From the NCBI GenBank assembly GCA_017395045.1, contig JAFPWG010000011.1, forward strand, positions 62,001 through 126,000: 64,000 nucleotides of DNA, written 5' to 3'. The position numbers and the translations under genes are program-made. This DNA is from Bacteroidales bacterium. Lineage in GTDB: Bacteria > Bacteroidota > Bacteroidia > Bacteroidales > UBA932. Positions 32,086-39,010 of the stretch are shown here, piece by piece. The notes below the pieces were generated by a model, which did not search any database, was not told the DNA's origin, and saw nothing but the letters and a program-made list of their open reading frames with translations. The number at the start of each line of letters is the position of its first letter. Within the stretch, counting starts at the first letter, position 1.

Positions 32086-32502
32086 ATGAACAACACTGCA
32101 TTAGTAAACGAGCTCTCTGCTGCCTACGTGAACGAGGTTGCAAAGACTATCAACGCGCAAATGTTCGCAAGCGTTGAAAACAAATTCGTCGTTTGGTCCT
32201 GGGGCCTTTCTCGCAGGTTTGCAACGGTCTATAACAATATGCCTGCTTTAGGTCTTCGCGTCTCTGGGCTGCTTCACAAAGGCTATGTTTATATCTGCTA
32301 TAATGAAGGGCGCGACGTTTACGAGGTCTATTGCACGAACCTGAAAGGTGCTGTCAAAAAGTCTAACAATGAGGTCTATTGCGATAACCTGGGCTTTGTT
32401 CTCGATGGCATGATAGAAAGAGACTACGGCATGAGCGACGAAACCTACAAGGGCAAGGCCCTGCGCGACAGCGCCAAAAAGATGGGTATGAAGGTAATCT
32501 AA
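32086..32502 (+). CDS. First gene of second early cluster, unknown function
   Basis: The 138-residue protein begins after a leader aaataagaagaag and the 32-kb promoter. It contains 'RVSGLLHKGYVYICYNEGRD' and 'YGMSDETYKGKALRDSAKKM'. No recognised domain. Its expression should be set by the second repressor. Confidence 0.6.
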   Translation: MNNTALVNELSAAYVNEVAKTINAQMFASVENKFVVWSWGLSRRFATVYNNMPALGLRVSGLLHKGYVYICYNEGRDVYEVYCTNLKGAVKKSNNEVYCDNLGFVLDGMIERDYGMSDETYKGKALRDSAKKMGMKVI

Positions 32503-32513
32503 AATATAAGGCC

Positions 32514-32750
32514 ATGTCAAAAACTACTCTCTACCTGATTATGAAAGAATCAAAGCGGCAAATGCAGAAGAGCGGCGACAAAACAACGTCGCTCTACCTG
32601 CAAGCCGATTTCAATTATACGTGGGCTGTCTTCGCGCTGAAAGGCAAGGCGCAAGCGCACCGCGATATTTTGCAGGGCAAATTTGACCTGTACAAAGCCG
32701 CTTGCCTGAAAGAGGGGCGGCGCGTCGTAAGTCTCAAAAATTTTCAATAA
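32514..32750 (+). CDS. Small basic protein, unknown function
   Basis: The 78-residue Lys-rich protein ('MKESKRQMQKSGDKTTSLYL', 'AQAHRDILQGKFDLYKAACL') is helical in the second half. No domain recognised. Located 11 bp after the previous gene. Confidence 0.5.
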   Translation: MSKTTLYLIMKESKRQMQKSGDKTTSLYLQADFNYTWAVFALKGKAQAHRDILQGKFDLYKAACLKEGRRVVSLKNFQ

Positions 32751-32757
32751 TACAGCT

Positions 32758-33285
32758 ATGGCAAACACTATCACCAAAGAAGTAAGAAGCGCCTTTGTGA
32801 AGGGCGGCGGGGTCCATAACGCCACGGTCCGCGTGCAAGTGTCGGACGGTATCGGCTACCACATCATCGGCCTGCCTGACAACGTGGTAAAAGAAAGCCT
32901 TTTGCGCGTTATCACAGCGCTGCAAAGCATCGGGGCGAGGGTCCCGGGCAAAAAGGTTGTTATAAGCGTCGAGCCGGTCGAAGAGATAAAGGCAAATTTC
33001 AGCTGCTTCGATTTGCCTATAGCCGTGGGCATTCTGCTTGCGAGCGGGCAAACGTCTTTCGAGCACGCCGGCGCAATCATTTACGGCGCTGTGGCTATTG
33101 ATGGCAGCTTGCGGGCCGCTGGCTGCGAGGCTTCGGTAATTGACCGCGCCAGATTTGAAAAGGGGCTGTTTGTCGGCTCTTGCGACGGTTGCCGGGGCGT
33201 TTATTCAAACCGCAACCTTATAGGCTTTGAAAGCCTTCGCCACCTTGTCAGCTATGCCGAAACCTGCAACCTCTTACCGCTATGA
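32758..33285 (+). CDS. Stand-alone ChlI/ComM N-terminal-like domain protein
   Basis: The 175-residue protein matches the N-terminal S5-fold domain of ComM/YifB: 'YHIIGLPDNVVKESLLRVIT' (family: IVGLPD.AVKES..RV..A), 'GKKVVISVEPVEEIKANF' and 'FDLPIAVGILLASGQTSF'. The AAA+ ATPase part of ComM, the branch-migration helicase used in recombination, is completely absent. A free-standing domain could act as an inhibitor or adaptor of the host ComM, or have been reused. That is inference from homology only. Confidence 0.7.
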   Translation: MANTITKEVRSAFVKGGGVHNATVRVQVSDGIGYHIIGLPDNVVKESLLRVITALQSIGARVPGKKVVISVEPVEEIKANFSCFDLPIAVGILLASGQTSFEHAGAIIYGAVAIDGSLRAAGCEASVIDRARFEKGLFVGSCDGCRGVYSNRNLIGFESLRHLVSYAETCNLLPL

Positions 33286-33839
33286 GACAGACAGCAAACC
33301 GCGTGCGCTCTTTCACCATTGAAGGGTATTTCAACGAAGACCAGTGCAAAGCCCTGAAAGCGGCCCTTGAAGGGCGCACATATCACAACTACAAGATTTC
33401 GTACTCCCGCTCTGCGTGCAACTGCACGCTGATTGTCGAGACAGACTACCCCCACGGGCGGCTGTCTGATATCAAAAAGAGCTTTTTCTGGCTGGCCCTT
33501 TCAGAGCTGGCCGAGCGACCCACGGCCCCGGCCCTGACCCTCGAAGAGGTGCAGCTCGTCTTGCGCACCCTGACCGACGGCGAACCGGCGCAAGGCTTTG
33601 AAATCAAACCCCAAGAGAGCAAGGGCGCACCGCTTTTCAGGGCCCGGGCTTTCGTCACCTATGGCGACAACAACAAGCGCCTGAATGAGCTGTATTTCAG
33701 GCTCGCGACTTGGCCGGGCAAGAGCGACTATTTCGACGGCTGCACGCGCCTGCGCTTTGGCTGTTCTTCATCTGCACCCCTGTACCATGTAGGCGGGCGG
33801 CAATACGTGGACCAACAAAACAACCCTTACACGATATGA
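33282..33839 (+). CDS. Phage protein, unknown function
   Basis: The 185-residue protein overlaps the ChlI-like gene by 4 bp. It contains 'TIEGYFNEDQCKALKAALEG' and 'ATWPGKSDYFDGCTRLRFGC', mixed alpha/beta with scattered Cys. No family recognised. It ends with ATGA overlap into the next small gene. Confidence 0.5.
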   Translation: MRQTANRVRSFTIEGYFNEDQCKALKAALEGRTYHNYKISYSRSACNCTLIVETDYPHGRLSDIKKSFFWLALSELAERPTAPALTLEEVQLVLRTLTDGEPAQGFEIKPQESKGAPLFRARAFVTYGDNNKRLNELYFRLATWPGKSDYFDGCTRLRFGCSSSAPLYHVGGRQYVDQQNNPYTI

Positions 33840-33994
33840 AACCCCAAGAAAACGAACCCTGCGCAAACTGCCAACACTGGCACGACGCGACCGGCTGCAA
33901 AGAAAACCGCTACCAGAGCGCGGCCCTCGTGATTTTCGGCTACTGCGGTTTTCAGAAACCAAAGACAGAAACAGAAACCCCCGAAACGATATGA
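33836..33994 (+). CDS. Small Cys-rich protein
   Basis: The ATG at 33836 overlaps the previous stop, giving 52 residues: MKPQENEPCANCQHWHDATG... with CxxC, two His and two further Cys (CKENRY; YCGFQKP). It probably forms a zinc knuckle and resembles the 25721 and 27411 products. Function unknown. Confidence 0.5.
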   Translation: MKPQENEPCANCQHWHDATGCKENRYQSAALVIFGYCGFQKPKTETETPETI

Positions 33995-34350
33995 AACGAA
34001 TTGAGAAATACTGCGCCGACGCTCAACAGCTGGCGCAAGTCATCTGCGACCTGTATGCACGCTATTCCCATGTGAACATCTTATCGACCCCGGCGCTCGA
34101 AGTCGCCGGGGTTTACGGCTTCGGCGTAAGTGTCGATGATGAAGAGCGGCAGAACGCCATCTACATGGGCGGCTATTGCTACGTGCTGAAAGAGACCGAC
34201 GACCGCGACCGCTGCGAGGCGTGCGCCCTTCGCTACGTCTGCGGCGGCACGCACAAGCCCTGCGACCTGTTCGAGGCTGGCGCAACGGCCTTTGAAGACA
34301 GCGACATGCACACGGTAAACGGCCACTTTGAGAAAGTAAAAACCTACTAA
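33991..34350 (+). CDS. Small protein with Cys cluster, unknown function
   Basis: The 119-residue protein has a C-terminal 'DRCEACALRYVCGGTHKPCD' four-Cys cluster that resembles a metal site (possibly Fe-S or Zn). It is coupled to the preceding gene by ATGA. Unknown role. Confidence 0.5.
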   Translation: MKRIEKYCADAQQLAQVICDLYARYSHVNILSTPALEVAGVYGFGVSVDDEERQNAIYMGGYCYVLKETDDRDRCEACALRYVCGGTHKPCDLFEAGATAFEDSDMHTVNGHFEKVKTY

Positions 34351-34362
34351 CCCCGAAACGAT

Positions 34363-34560
34363 ATGAAGACAGACGTACAAGGTTGCAGCACCTGCAAGGC
34401 AGGCGGCGAGCAATACGAATGGTTCAGGCTCCGGCTGGGCCGCAAGACGGTCAAGCGCCTGCAATACGACTACAGACACACGGACGGCGAGCTGTTCACC
34501 TGCGTAGCTGGGTCCCTCGAAGAGGCACGCGCAAAGCGTGATGCCTGGCTAAATCGGTGA
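34363..34560 (+). CDS. Small protein, unknown function
   Basis: This 65-residue protein has an N-terminal 'GCSTCKAGG' and a basic body ('RLRLGRKTVKRLQYDYRHTD'), ending in a charged helix. The ATG follows ccgaaacgat, the same leader that precedes the 33991 gene. No known domain. Confidence 0.5.
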   Translation: MKTDVQGCSTCKAGGEQYEWFRLRLGRKTVKRLQYDYRHTDGELFTCVAGSLEEARAKRDAWLNR

Positions 34561-34586
34561 ATCGTACCCCGTTATTCACGAAAAAG

Positions 34587-34616
34587 GCCGCGCCCTGTCC
34601 TTCACCGGGGTGCGGC
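34587..34616 (+). terminator. Stem-loop ending the second early cluster
   Basis: gccgcgccc (34587-34595) pairs with gggtgcggc (34608-34616) through a 9-bp stem with one wobble. It lies 26 bp after the previous stop and just before the tRNA gene. There is no T-run. Confidence 0.45.
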
Positions 34617-34640
34617 TTCGGTTAAATTTGCCGTACCCTT

Positions 34641-34712
34641 TGCGGGGTGGAGCAGCGGTAGCTCGTCGGGCCCATATTCCGGAGGTCGCAGGTTCGAGCC
34701 CTGCCCCCGCAA
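34641..34712 (+). tRNA. Phage tRNA(CAT), initiator-like
   Basis: A complete cloverleaf: acceptor TGCGGGG/CCCCGCA with A73, D arm GAGC-AGCGGTA-GCTC, anticodon stem TCGGG/TCCGG with loop CCCATAT (anticodon CAT), T arm GCAGG-TTCGAGC-CCTGC. The body (GGGGTGGAGCAGC...GGTAGCTCGTCGGG) is very close to bacterial initiator tRNA-fMet, including the G-rich anticodon stem. Oddities are C at position 33 instead of U, a G-U in place of the third G-C, and a T1-A72 pair in place of the initiator's mismatch. CCA is not encoded. TAAATTTG (34623-34630) could be its -7 element. Confidence 0.85.
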
Positions 34713-34741
34713 CTACAAACACCCGTTAAACAAACAAGGAA

Positions 34742-35131
34742 ATGAAAATCTTAACGCTCATCATCAAGCAGAAGTATTTCGACGAGATACTCTCTGGAGA
34801 CAAGAAGACGGAGACGCGGGAGATTCGCCCGAACACCGCCAGCCGTTATGTCGAATTTTTCAACACCGAGACCGGGGCCGTCTATCCGAAGCCTGACGAC
34901 GTGCCGCAGGATGCGCCGGTCGATGCCCGCTGCATCCAGTACGATGCCATCCGTTTCTTCGTCGGCTATGCCCCGGACCGCCCCAGCGCCCTCGTGAAGG
35001 TGACGGGTGCCGAGTATTTCATCCTCACGGACGACGAGGGGCAGGACATCATCTACACCCACAAGGGAAGGGAATATGTTGCAGCCCAGATTGACTACAG
35101 CCTGGGCGACATCATAGAGTCCAATGTTTAA
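34742..35131 (+). CDS. ASCH-domain protein (paralog 2)
   Basis: The 129-residue protein starts 'MKILTLIIKQKYFDEILSGD', then 'KKTETREI', the same ASCH signature as the 31205-31630 product. 'YAPDRPSALVKVTGAEYFIL' corresponds to paralog 1 'VGYNKERDTALVEVTGYSF'. The fold is PUA-like and may bind RNA or modified nucleotides. It lies 29 bp after the tRNA gene. Confidence 0.7.
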   Translation: MKILTLIIKQKYFDEILSGDKKTETREIRPNTASRYVEFFNTETGAVYPKPDDVPQDAPVDARCIQYDAIRFFVGYAPDRPSALVKVTGAEYFILTDDEGQDIIYTHKGREYVAAQIDYSLGDIIESNV

Positions 35132-35151
35132 CCCCGTAATTCTTTACAGCT

Positions 35152-35286
35152 ATGCCGAGAACTACCTTTTCCACCAGCAACTACCGTGGTGGCCGTCGCG
35201 GCCTCTCCGGTGACAACGGCCAGTTCCGCTCGCGGAACCAGGTGTACCGTCAGGTGCGTGCCGGTCTGGGCCTCTCCACTGGTTAG
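35152..35286 (+). CDS. Very small basic protein
   Basis: A 44-residue frame (MPRTTFSTSNYRGGRRGLSG...) is rich in Arg, Gly and Ser and ends 2 bp before the PAPS-reductase-like gene. Compact spacing and an ATG after ttacagct support it. It could bind nucleic acid. Function unknown. Confidence 0.45.
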   Translation: MPRTTFSTSNYRGGRRGLSGDNGQFRSRNQVYRQVRAGLGLSTG

Positions 35287-35288
35287 CC

Positions 35289-35978
35289 ATGACTAACAGG
35301 GAGCACACCCAAGAAGTGATTGACTGGGTCCGTTCCAAGACGGATTCAGTCATTCTCTTCTACAGCGCGGGCAAGGACGGCATCGCGCTGCTGGACCTCG
35401 TGGCCCCCCATTTCCGCCGCGTGGTCTGCGTTTTCATGTACTTCGTCCCCGACATGGAGCACATACAGAAGTACATCGACTATTCGGAGTTGAGATATCC
35501 CAACGTGGAGTTCCACCAGGTCCCGCACTGGAGCCTGACCTACGTCCTGAAATCGGGCCTGTACTGCCAGCCGGACCCCGACGTGAAGCTGATGAAGTTC
35601 TCCGACGTGGCCGACAACTGCCGCCTGCGGTTCGGCATCGACTGGTGCCTGTACGGGATGAAGCAGAGCGACAACATGACGCGGGGCATCATGCTCAGGG
35701 GCAAGGATTACGTGCTGGAGGCGATTCAGCCCAAGACCAAGAACGTCTATCCCCTGTCGAAGTGGGGCAACAACGAGGTACTGGCCTACATCAGGCAGCG
35801 CCGCCTCCCCGAGCCGGTCCGCTATTCCGAGCGCCAGAAGTCCCAGGGCCTGACCTTCAGCGAGGACTGCTTCCTGTACCTGAAGAAGCATTGGCCGGGC
35901 GACCTGCAAAAGATTCTGGAAGCGTTCCCCCTATCCGAAGTCATCCTCTACCGGGCCGAGCACCGGGGCGACATGTAG
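35289..35978 (+). CDS. PAPS reductase/DndC-like PP-loop protein (IbrA-like)
   Basis: The 229-residue protein has an N-type PP-loop 'VILFYSAGKDGIALLDLV' (SxGKD) and the adenylyl-sulphate reductase-family layout ('RLRFGIDWCLYGMKQSDNM', 'VYPLSKWGNNEVLAYI'). In phages such proteins sit next to ParB-like proteins, as here, matching the ibrA/ibrB pair described in E. coli. It may carry out ATP-dependent activation in nucleic-acid modification or be regulatory. The exact reaction cannot be predicted. Confidence 0.75.
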   Translation: MTNREHTQEVIDWVRSKTDSVILFYSAGKDGIALLDLVAPHFRRVVCVFMYFVPDMEHIQKYIDYSELRYPNVEFHQVPHWSLTYVLKSGLYCQPDPDVKLMKFSDVADNCRLRFGIDWCLYGMKQSDNMTRGIMLRGKDYVLEAIQPKTKNVYPLSKWGNNEVLAYIRQRRLPEPVRYSERQKSQGLTFSEDCFLYLKKHWPGDLQKILEAFPLSEVILYRAEHRGDM

Positions 35979-36052
35979 AAGTACGATATCTATGCTTCTA
36001 TAGCCTATTACAGGATATATCTATAGTTATTAAATATACTACAAGCAAGAAC

Positions 36053-36802
36053 ATGGCAAAGAAATCGAAACCCGCAGCCGAGAACGGAGGCATCCCCGAA
36101 TGGCTGCAAAAGATACTGACCGCCTCCGAGACCGTCACCCTGATGCGCTCGCAGATTCACCCGGCGGACTATAACCCCCGCGAGATTGGGGAGAACGAGC
36201 GCAACACCCTCAAGAGGGGCCTCAAGTCCTTCGGCCTGCTGGGCGGCATCCTCGTGAACAAACAGACCGGCTACACCATCGTATCGGGCCACCAGAAGGT
36301 CAGCCTGTTGGACGAGATGGCCGGTTATCCCGAGCACGACTACGAGCTGAAGGTCGAGCTCATCGACGTGGACCAGAAGACGGAAATCGAAATCAACTTC
36401 TTTATGAACAACCCTTCTGCCCAGGGCCGCTGGAACGAGGGTAAGGTGAAGGTCCTGATACCGCAGATTGACCCCAAGCGGGCCGGTTTCAGCAATCTGG
36501 ACCTTGCCGCGTTCGGAATCAAGATAGAGGTCCCCAAGGCTAACGACATCAAGAAGGCCATAGAAGAGACCCAGAAGCCCGTGGAAGAGCTGAAAGCCGC
36601 CCGGAAAGAGGCCGTGAAGCAGGTGAAGCAGCAGGTAGCGGAGAAAGCCGCCGCCAAGGCCGCAGAGGCCGACACGTTCATAACGCTGTCCTTCACCACA
36701 GCCAAGGCCAAGGCGGAGTTCTGCGAGCGCTTCGGCTACGCGCCCGATGAGAAGTTCATCAACGGGGACGTGTTCGTGGATAGAATCGAGCTGGTGGACT
36801 AA
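36053..36802 (+). CDS. ParB/Srx-fold nuclease-like protein (IbrB-like)
   Basis: The ATG at 36053 gives 249 residues. Residues about 30-110 form a ParB N-terminal domain: 'IHPADYNPREIGENERNTLK', 'GLLGGILVNKQTGYTIVSGH' then 'QKVSLL'. The middle has a long Lys/Ala/Glu coiled coil ('KEAVKQVKQQVAEKAAAKAA') and the end is a small alpha/beta unit. It follows the PAPS-reductase-like gene by 74 bp of AT-rich DNA, so they may form an IbrA/IbrB-like pair. DNA binding or nuclease activity is inferred. Confidence 0.7.
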   Translation: MAKKSKPAAENGGIPEWLQKILTASETVTLMRSQIHPADYNPREIGENERNTLKRGLKSFGLLGGILVNKQTGYTIVSGHQKVSLLDEMAGYPEHDYELKVELIDVDQKTEIEINFFMNNPSAQGRWNEGKVKVLIPQIDPKRAGFSNLDLAAFGIKIEVPKANDIKKAIEETQKPVEELKAARKEAVKQVKQQVAEKAAAKAAEADTFITLSFTTAKAKAEFCERFGYAPDEKFINGDVFVDRIELVD

Positions 36803-36912
36803 CGCGCCCGCGCCCGCACGTATATGCACGCACCCGCGCCCTCGCGCATAAGTATTTATAACACCAGACAGGTGTATGTAAAGGGAATAATACCGGTAGT
36901 AATTGAAATAGA
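36803..36912 (+). other. Low-complexity GC-rich leader before terminase genes; possible packaging site
   Basis: The 110-bp gap begins with alternating CGCGCCC/CGCAC units (36803-36850) and turns AT-rich with a small hairpin (acacc/ggtgt, 36861-36875). No gene fits. Its position just before the small terminase gene is where cos or pac sites often lie, but I see no specific cos motif. Confidence 0.3.
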
Positions 36913-37749
36913 ATGGAAGTAGAACCCAAGAAGAGAAGGAGGAAAGCATCTGAATCTCCATCATCGTCTGCGTCGGCATCTTCAAAAAAAAAGAAGACCG
37001 CCGATGTCGCTGCTTCTGCTCCCACGTCTGTTCCTGAACCTTCTGCCAGTACCACGGCCGCAGTCCCTCAAAAGGCGACGAAGAAAAAAAAGAGCGGGCC
37101 GGGTCCAAAGGAGAAATTCGACTACGAGGACCCGGTTTTCTATGAGACCATTCAGGAGCTTGCTTCTGCCGGTTATTCTGATGCTTCTATAGCCTACGGC
37201 CTCGCTGATAAATTCGGGAAAAGCCTTACTCCAGAATCATTTAGCCGGTTCAAAAACGAAACAAATGACAATGGAGAGCCCACGCAGCGCAACATTTTAA
37301 TAAATCAAGCCCTCACACGCGGGCGGTCAGGCATCTTGCAGGCGGCACGTTCCACGTACTACCAGATGGCCCTCGGCCAGCGCAAGACTTCCATCGTCAG
37401 GCGCAACGCAGTGCAGAAGCGCTGCCCCTGTTGCTTCGAGAACGACATGACCCCGAAAGAGGATTGCACCCGCTGCGGTGGTACTGGCTGGTACTATCTC
37501 ACGGACAAGGTGATTACCGAAGAATCCGAAATGGAGATAGCGCCCAACATGCAGGCCCTTGCGACGTTCTTGTACAACAATGACCCCGAATGGCGCGAGA
37601 ATATCCTGCGCAAGAAGCGTGAAGAGGCCGAGGCCGCAGCTGCCGGTGGCGATAGCTCCGGCCTGCCTACGGCGGTGAATATCCGCATCACCTACAACCA
37701 GAAGGAGGACCTGGCTCTTCAGGAGAAGTTCAAGAAACCGAAGGAATAG
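36913..37749 (+). CDS. Terminase small subunit-like protein
   Basis: The 278-residue protein starts with a low-complexity Lys/Ser/Pro/Ala tail, then an HTH-like region ('IQELASAGYSDASIAYGLAD', 'KFGKSLTPESFSRFKNE') and a DnaJ-type zinc module 'CPCCFENDMTPKEDCTRCGG'. It ends 2 bp before the large terminase gene. Small terminases bind the packaging site and load the motor. The zinc module is an addition not usual in the family. Confidence 0.75.
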   Translation: MEVEPKKRRRKASESPSSSASASSKKKKTADVAASAPTSVPEPSASTTAAVPQKATKKKKSGPGPKEKFDYEDPVFYETIQELASAGYSDASIAYGLADKFGKSLTPESFSRFKNETNDNGEPTQRNILINQALTRGRSGILQAARSTYYQMALGQRKTSIVRRNAVQKRCPCCFENDMTPKEDCTRCGGTGWYYLTDKVITEESEMEIAPNMQALATFLYNNDPEWRENILRKKREEAEAAAAGGDSSGLPTAVNIRITYNQKEDLALQEKFKKPKE

Positions 37750-37751
37750 AC

Positions 37752-38987
37752 GTGAACAACAGGGAGCTGAACATAGATGGGACCCCGATTCTGTCCCGCA
37801 TAATCTCCGCCGTAGCGATGGGGATTTATCATGTGTTCGTGTTCGAGGGCGGCTCCCGTAGCTCGAAGACCTATTCCATCATCCAGTTTTTCATCCAGTA
37901 CGCCCTGACGAATCAGGATAAGCCTAACCGCGTCGTCATCGCCCGTAAGCGTGCGACGTGGTTGCAGTCAACCGTCTGGAACGACTTCAAGACCATCCTC
38001 ATGTCGCTGGGCCTACTCAGGTACTGCCGCATCAACAACACGTTGAAGATTATCCGGCTCGGGACCACGACATTTGAGTTCATCGGCCTTGACGAGGTGC
38101 AGAAGCTCCACGGTCTCACCACCGATATCGTCTGGATAAACGAGGCGATGGAGGCGACCAAGGATGACTTCGACCAGCTGGAGCAGCGTACCACCCGCTT
38201 CTCCATCCTGGACTACAACCCCAGCGCGGAAGAGCACTGGATTTACGATACCGTCTGCCCGCGTCCTGACTGCTACTTCGACCACAGCACGATGTTGGAC
38301 AATCCTTTCATCCCGGAAAACAGCCGCCGCAAGATTCTCTCCTACGAGCCGACCGAAGAGAACTACGCCAACGGGACGGTGGATATCCGCAAGTGGAAGA
38401 TATACGGCCTCGGCCTGCGTGCGACCATCGAGGGCCTTGTGTTCTCGAATTGGGAGATTATCGACAGCATCCCGCCGTGGGTCACGAAGCGCTGGAACTG
38501 CCTGGATTTCGGCTTCACCACCGACCCGACAGCCGCCGCCGAAGTGGGATTCTACAAGAATTGCCTCTACATCGACGAGCGCTTTTACCAGACGGATATG
38601 CTCACCCGGGACATCATCAAGGCTGGCAAGACCAGGTGCAAGCCGCTGGAGTTCATCTGCGAATCCGCTGACCCCCGCCTCGAAAAGGAGCTCCGGCAGG
38701 GTGGGCTCAAGACGCACAAGGTCAAGAAGTATCAGGGCTCCGTGGAGGCCGGCATCGACTTTATGAAGTCCTGCCAGAAGATATACATAACCGCCCAATC
38801 CCTGAACGCTATCAAGGAGTTCAAGAATTACACTTACCAGCAGGACGCGGACGGCAAGTGGCTCAACGAGCCGGTGGATGATTATAACCACATCATCGAC
38901 GGCGTGCGCTACGTCTGCCTTGAGCGCCTGATGGGTAAGCCCAGGACTGCAAAGCGGAAGACCGTGCCGAAGGGCACATTCAGATAG
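37752..38987 (+). CDS. Terminase large subunit
   Basis: The 411-residue packaging ATPase/nuclease of the PBSX/Terminase_3 type has a Walker A-like 'VFEGGSRSSKTYSIIQFF', Walker B 'DIVWINEAMEATKDDFDQLE' and nuclease-domain segments 'NCLDFGFTTDPTAAAEVGFY' and 'EFICESADPRLEKELRQGG' with acidic catalytic residues. It cuts and pumps DNA into the procapsid through the portal encoded next. Confidence 0.93.
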   Translation: MNNRELNIDGTPILSRIISAVAMGIYHVFVFEGGSRSSKTYSIIQFFIQYALTNQDKPNRVVIARKRATWLQSTVWNDFKTILMSLGLLRYCRINNTLKIIRLGTTTFEFIGLDEVQKLHGLTTDIVWINEAMEATKDDFDQLEQRTTRFSILDYNPSAEEHWIYDTVCPRPDCYFDHSTMLDNPFIPENSRRKILSYEPTEENYANGTVDIRKWKIYGLGLRATIEGLVFSNWEIIDSIPPWVTKRWNCLDFGFTTDPTAAAEVGFYKNCLYIDERFYQTDMLTRDIIKAGKTRCKPLEFICESADPRLEKELRQGGLKTHKVKKYQGSVEAGIDFMKSCQKIYITAQSLNAIKEFKNYTYQQDADGKWLNEPVDDYNHIIDGVRYVCLERLMGKPRTAKRKTVPKGTFR

Positions 38988-39010
38988 TTCATTCTTAAAT
39001 ACATACAGCC

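Noticed and set aside
34641..34712. tRNA as a second attachment site inside the prophage
   Set aside because: Phage genes of matching style lie on both sides and there is no integrase or host-like sequence nearby.
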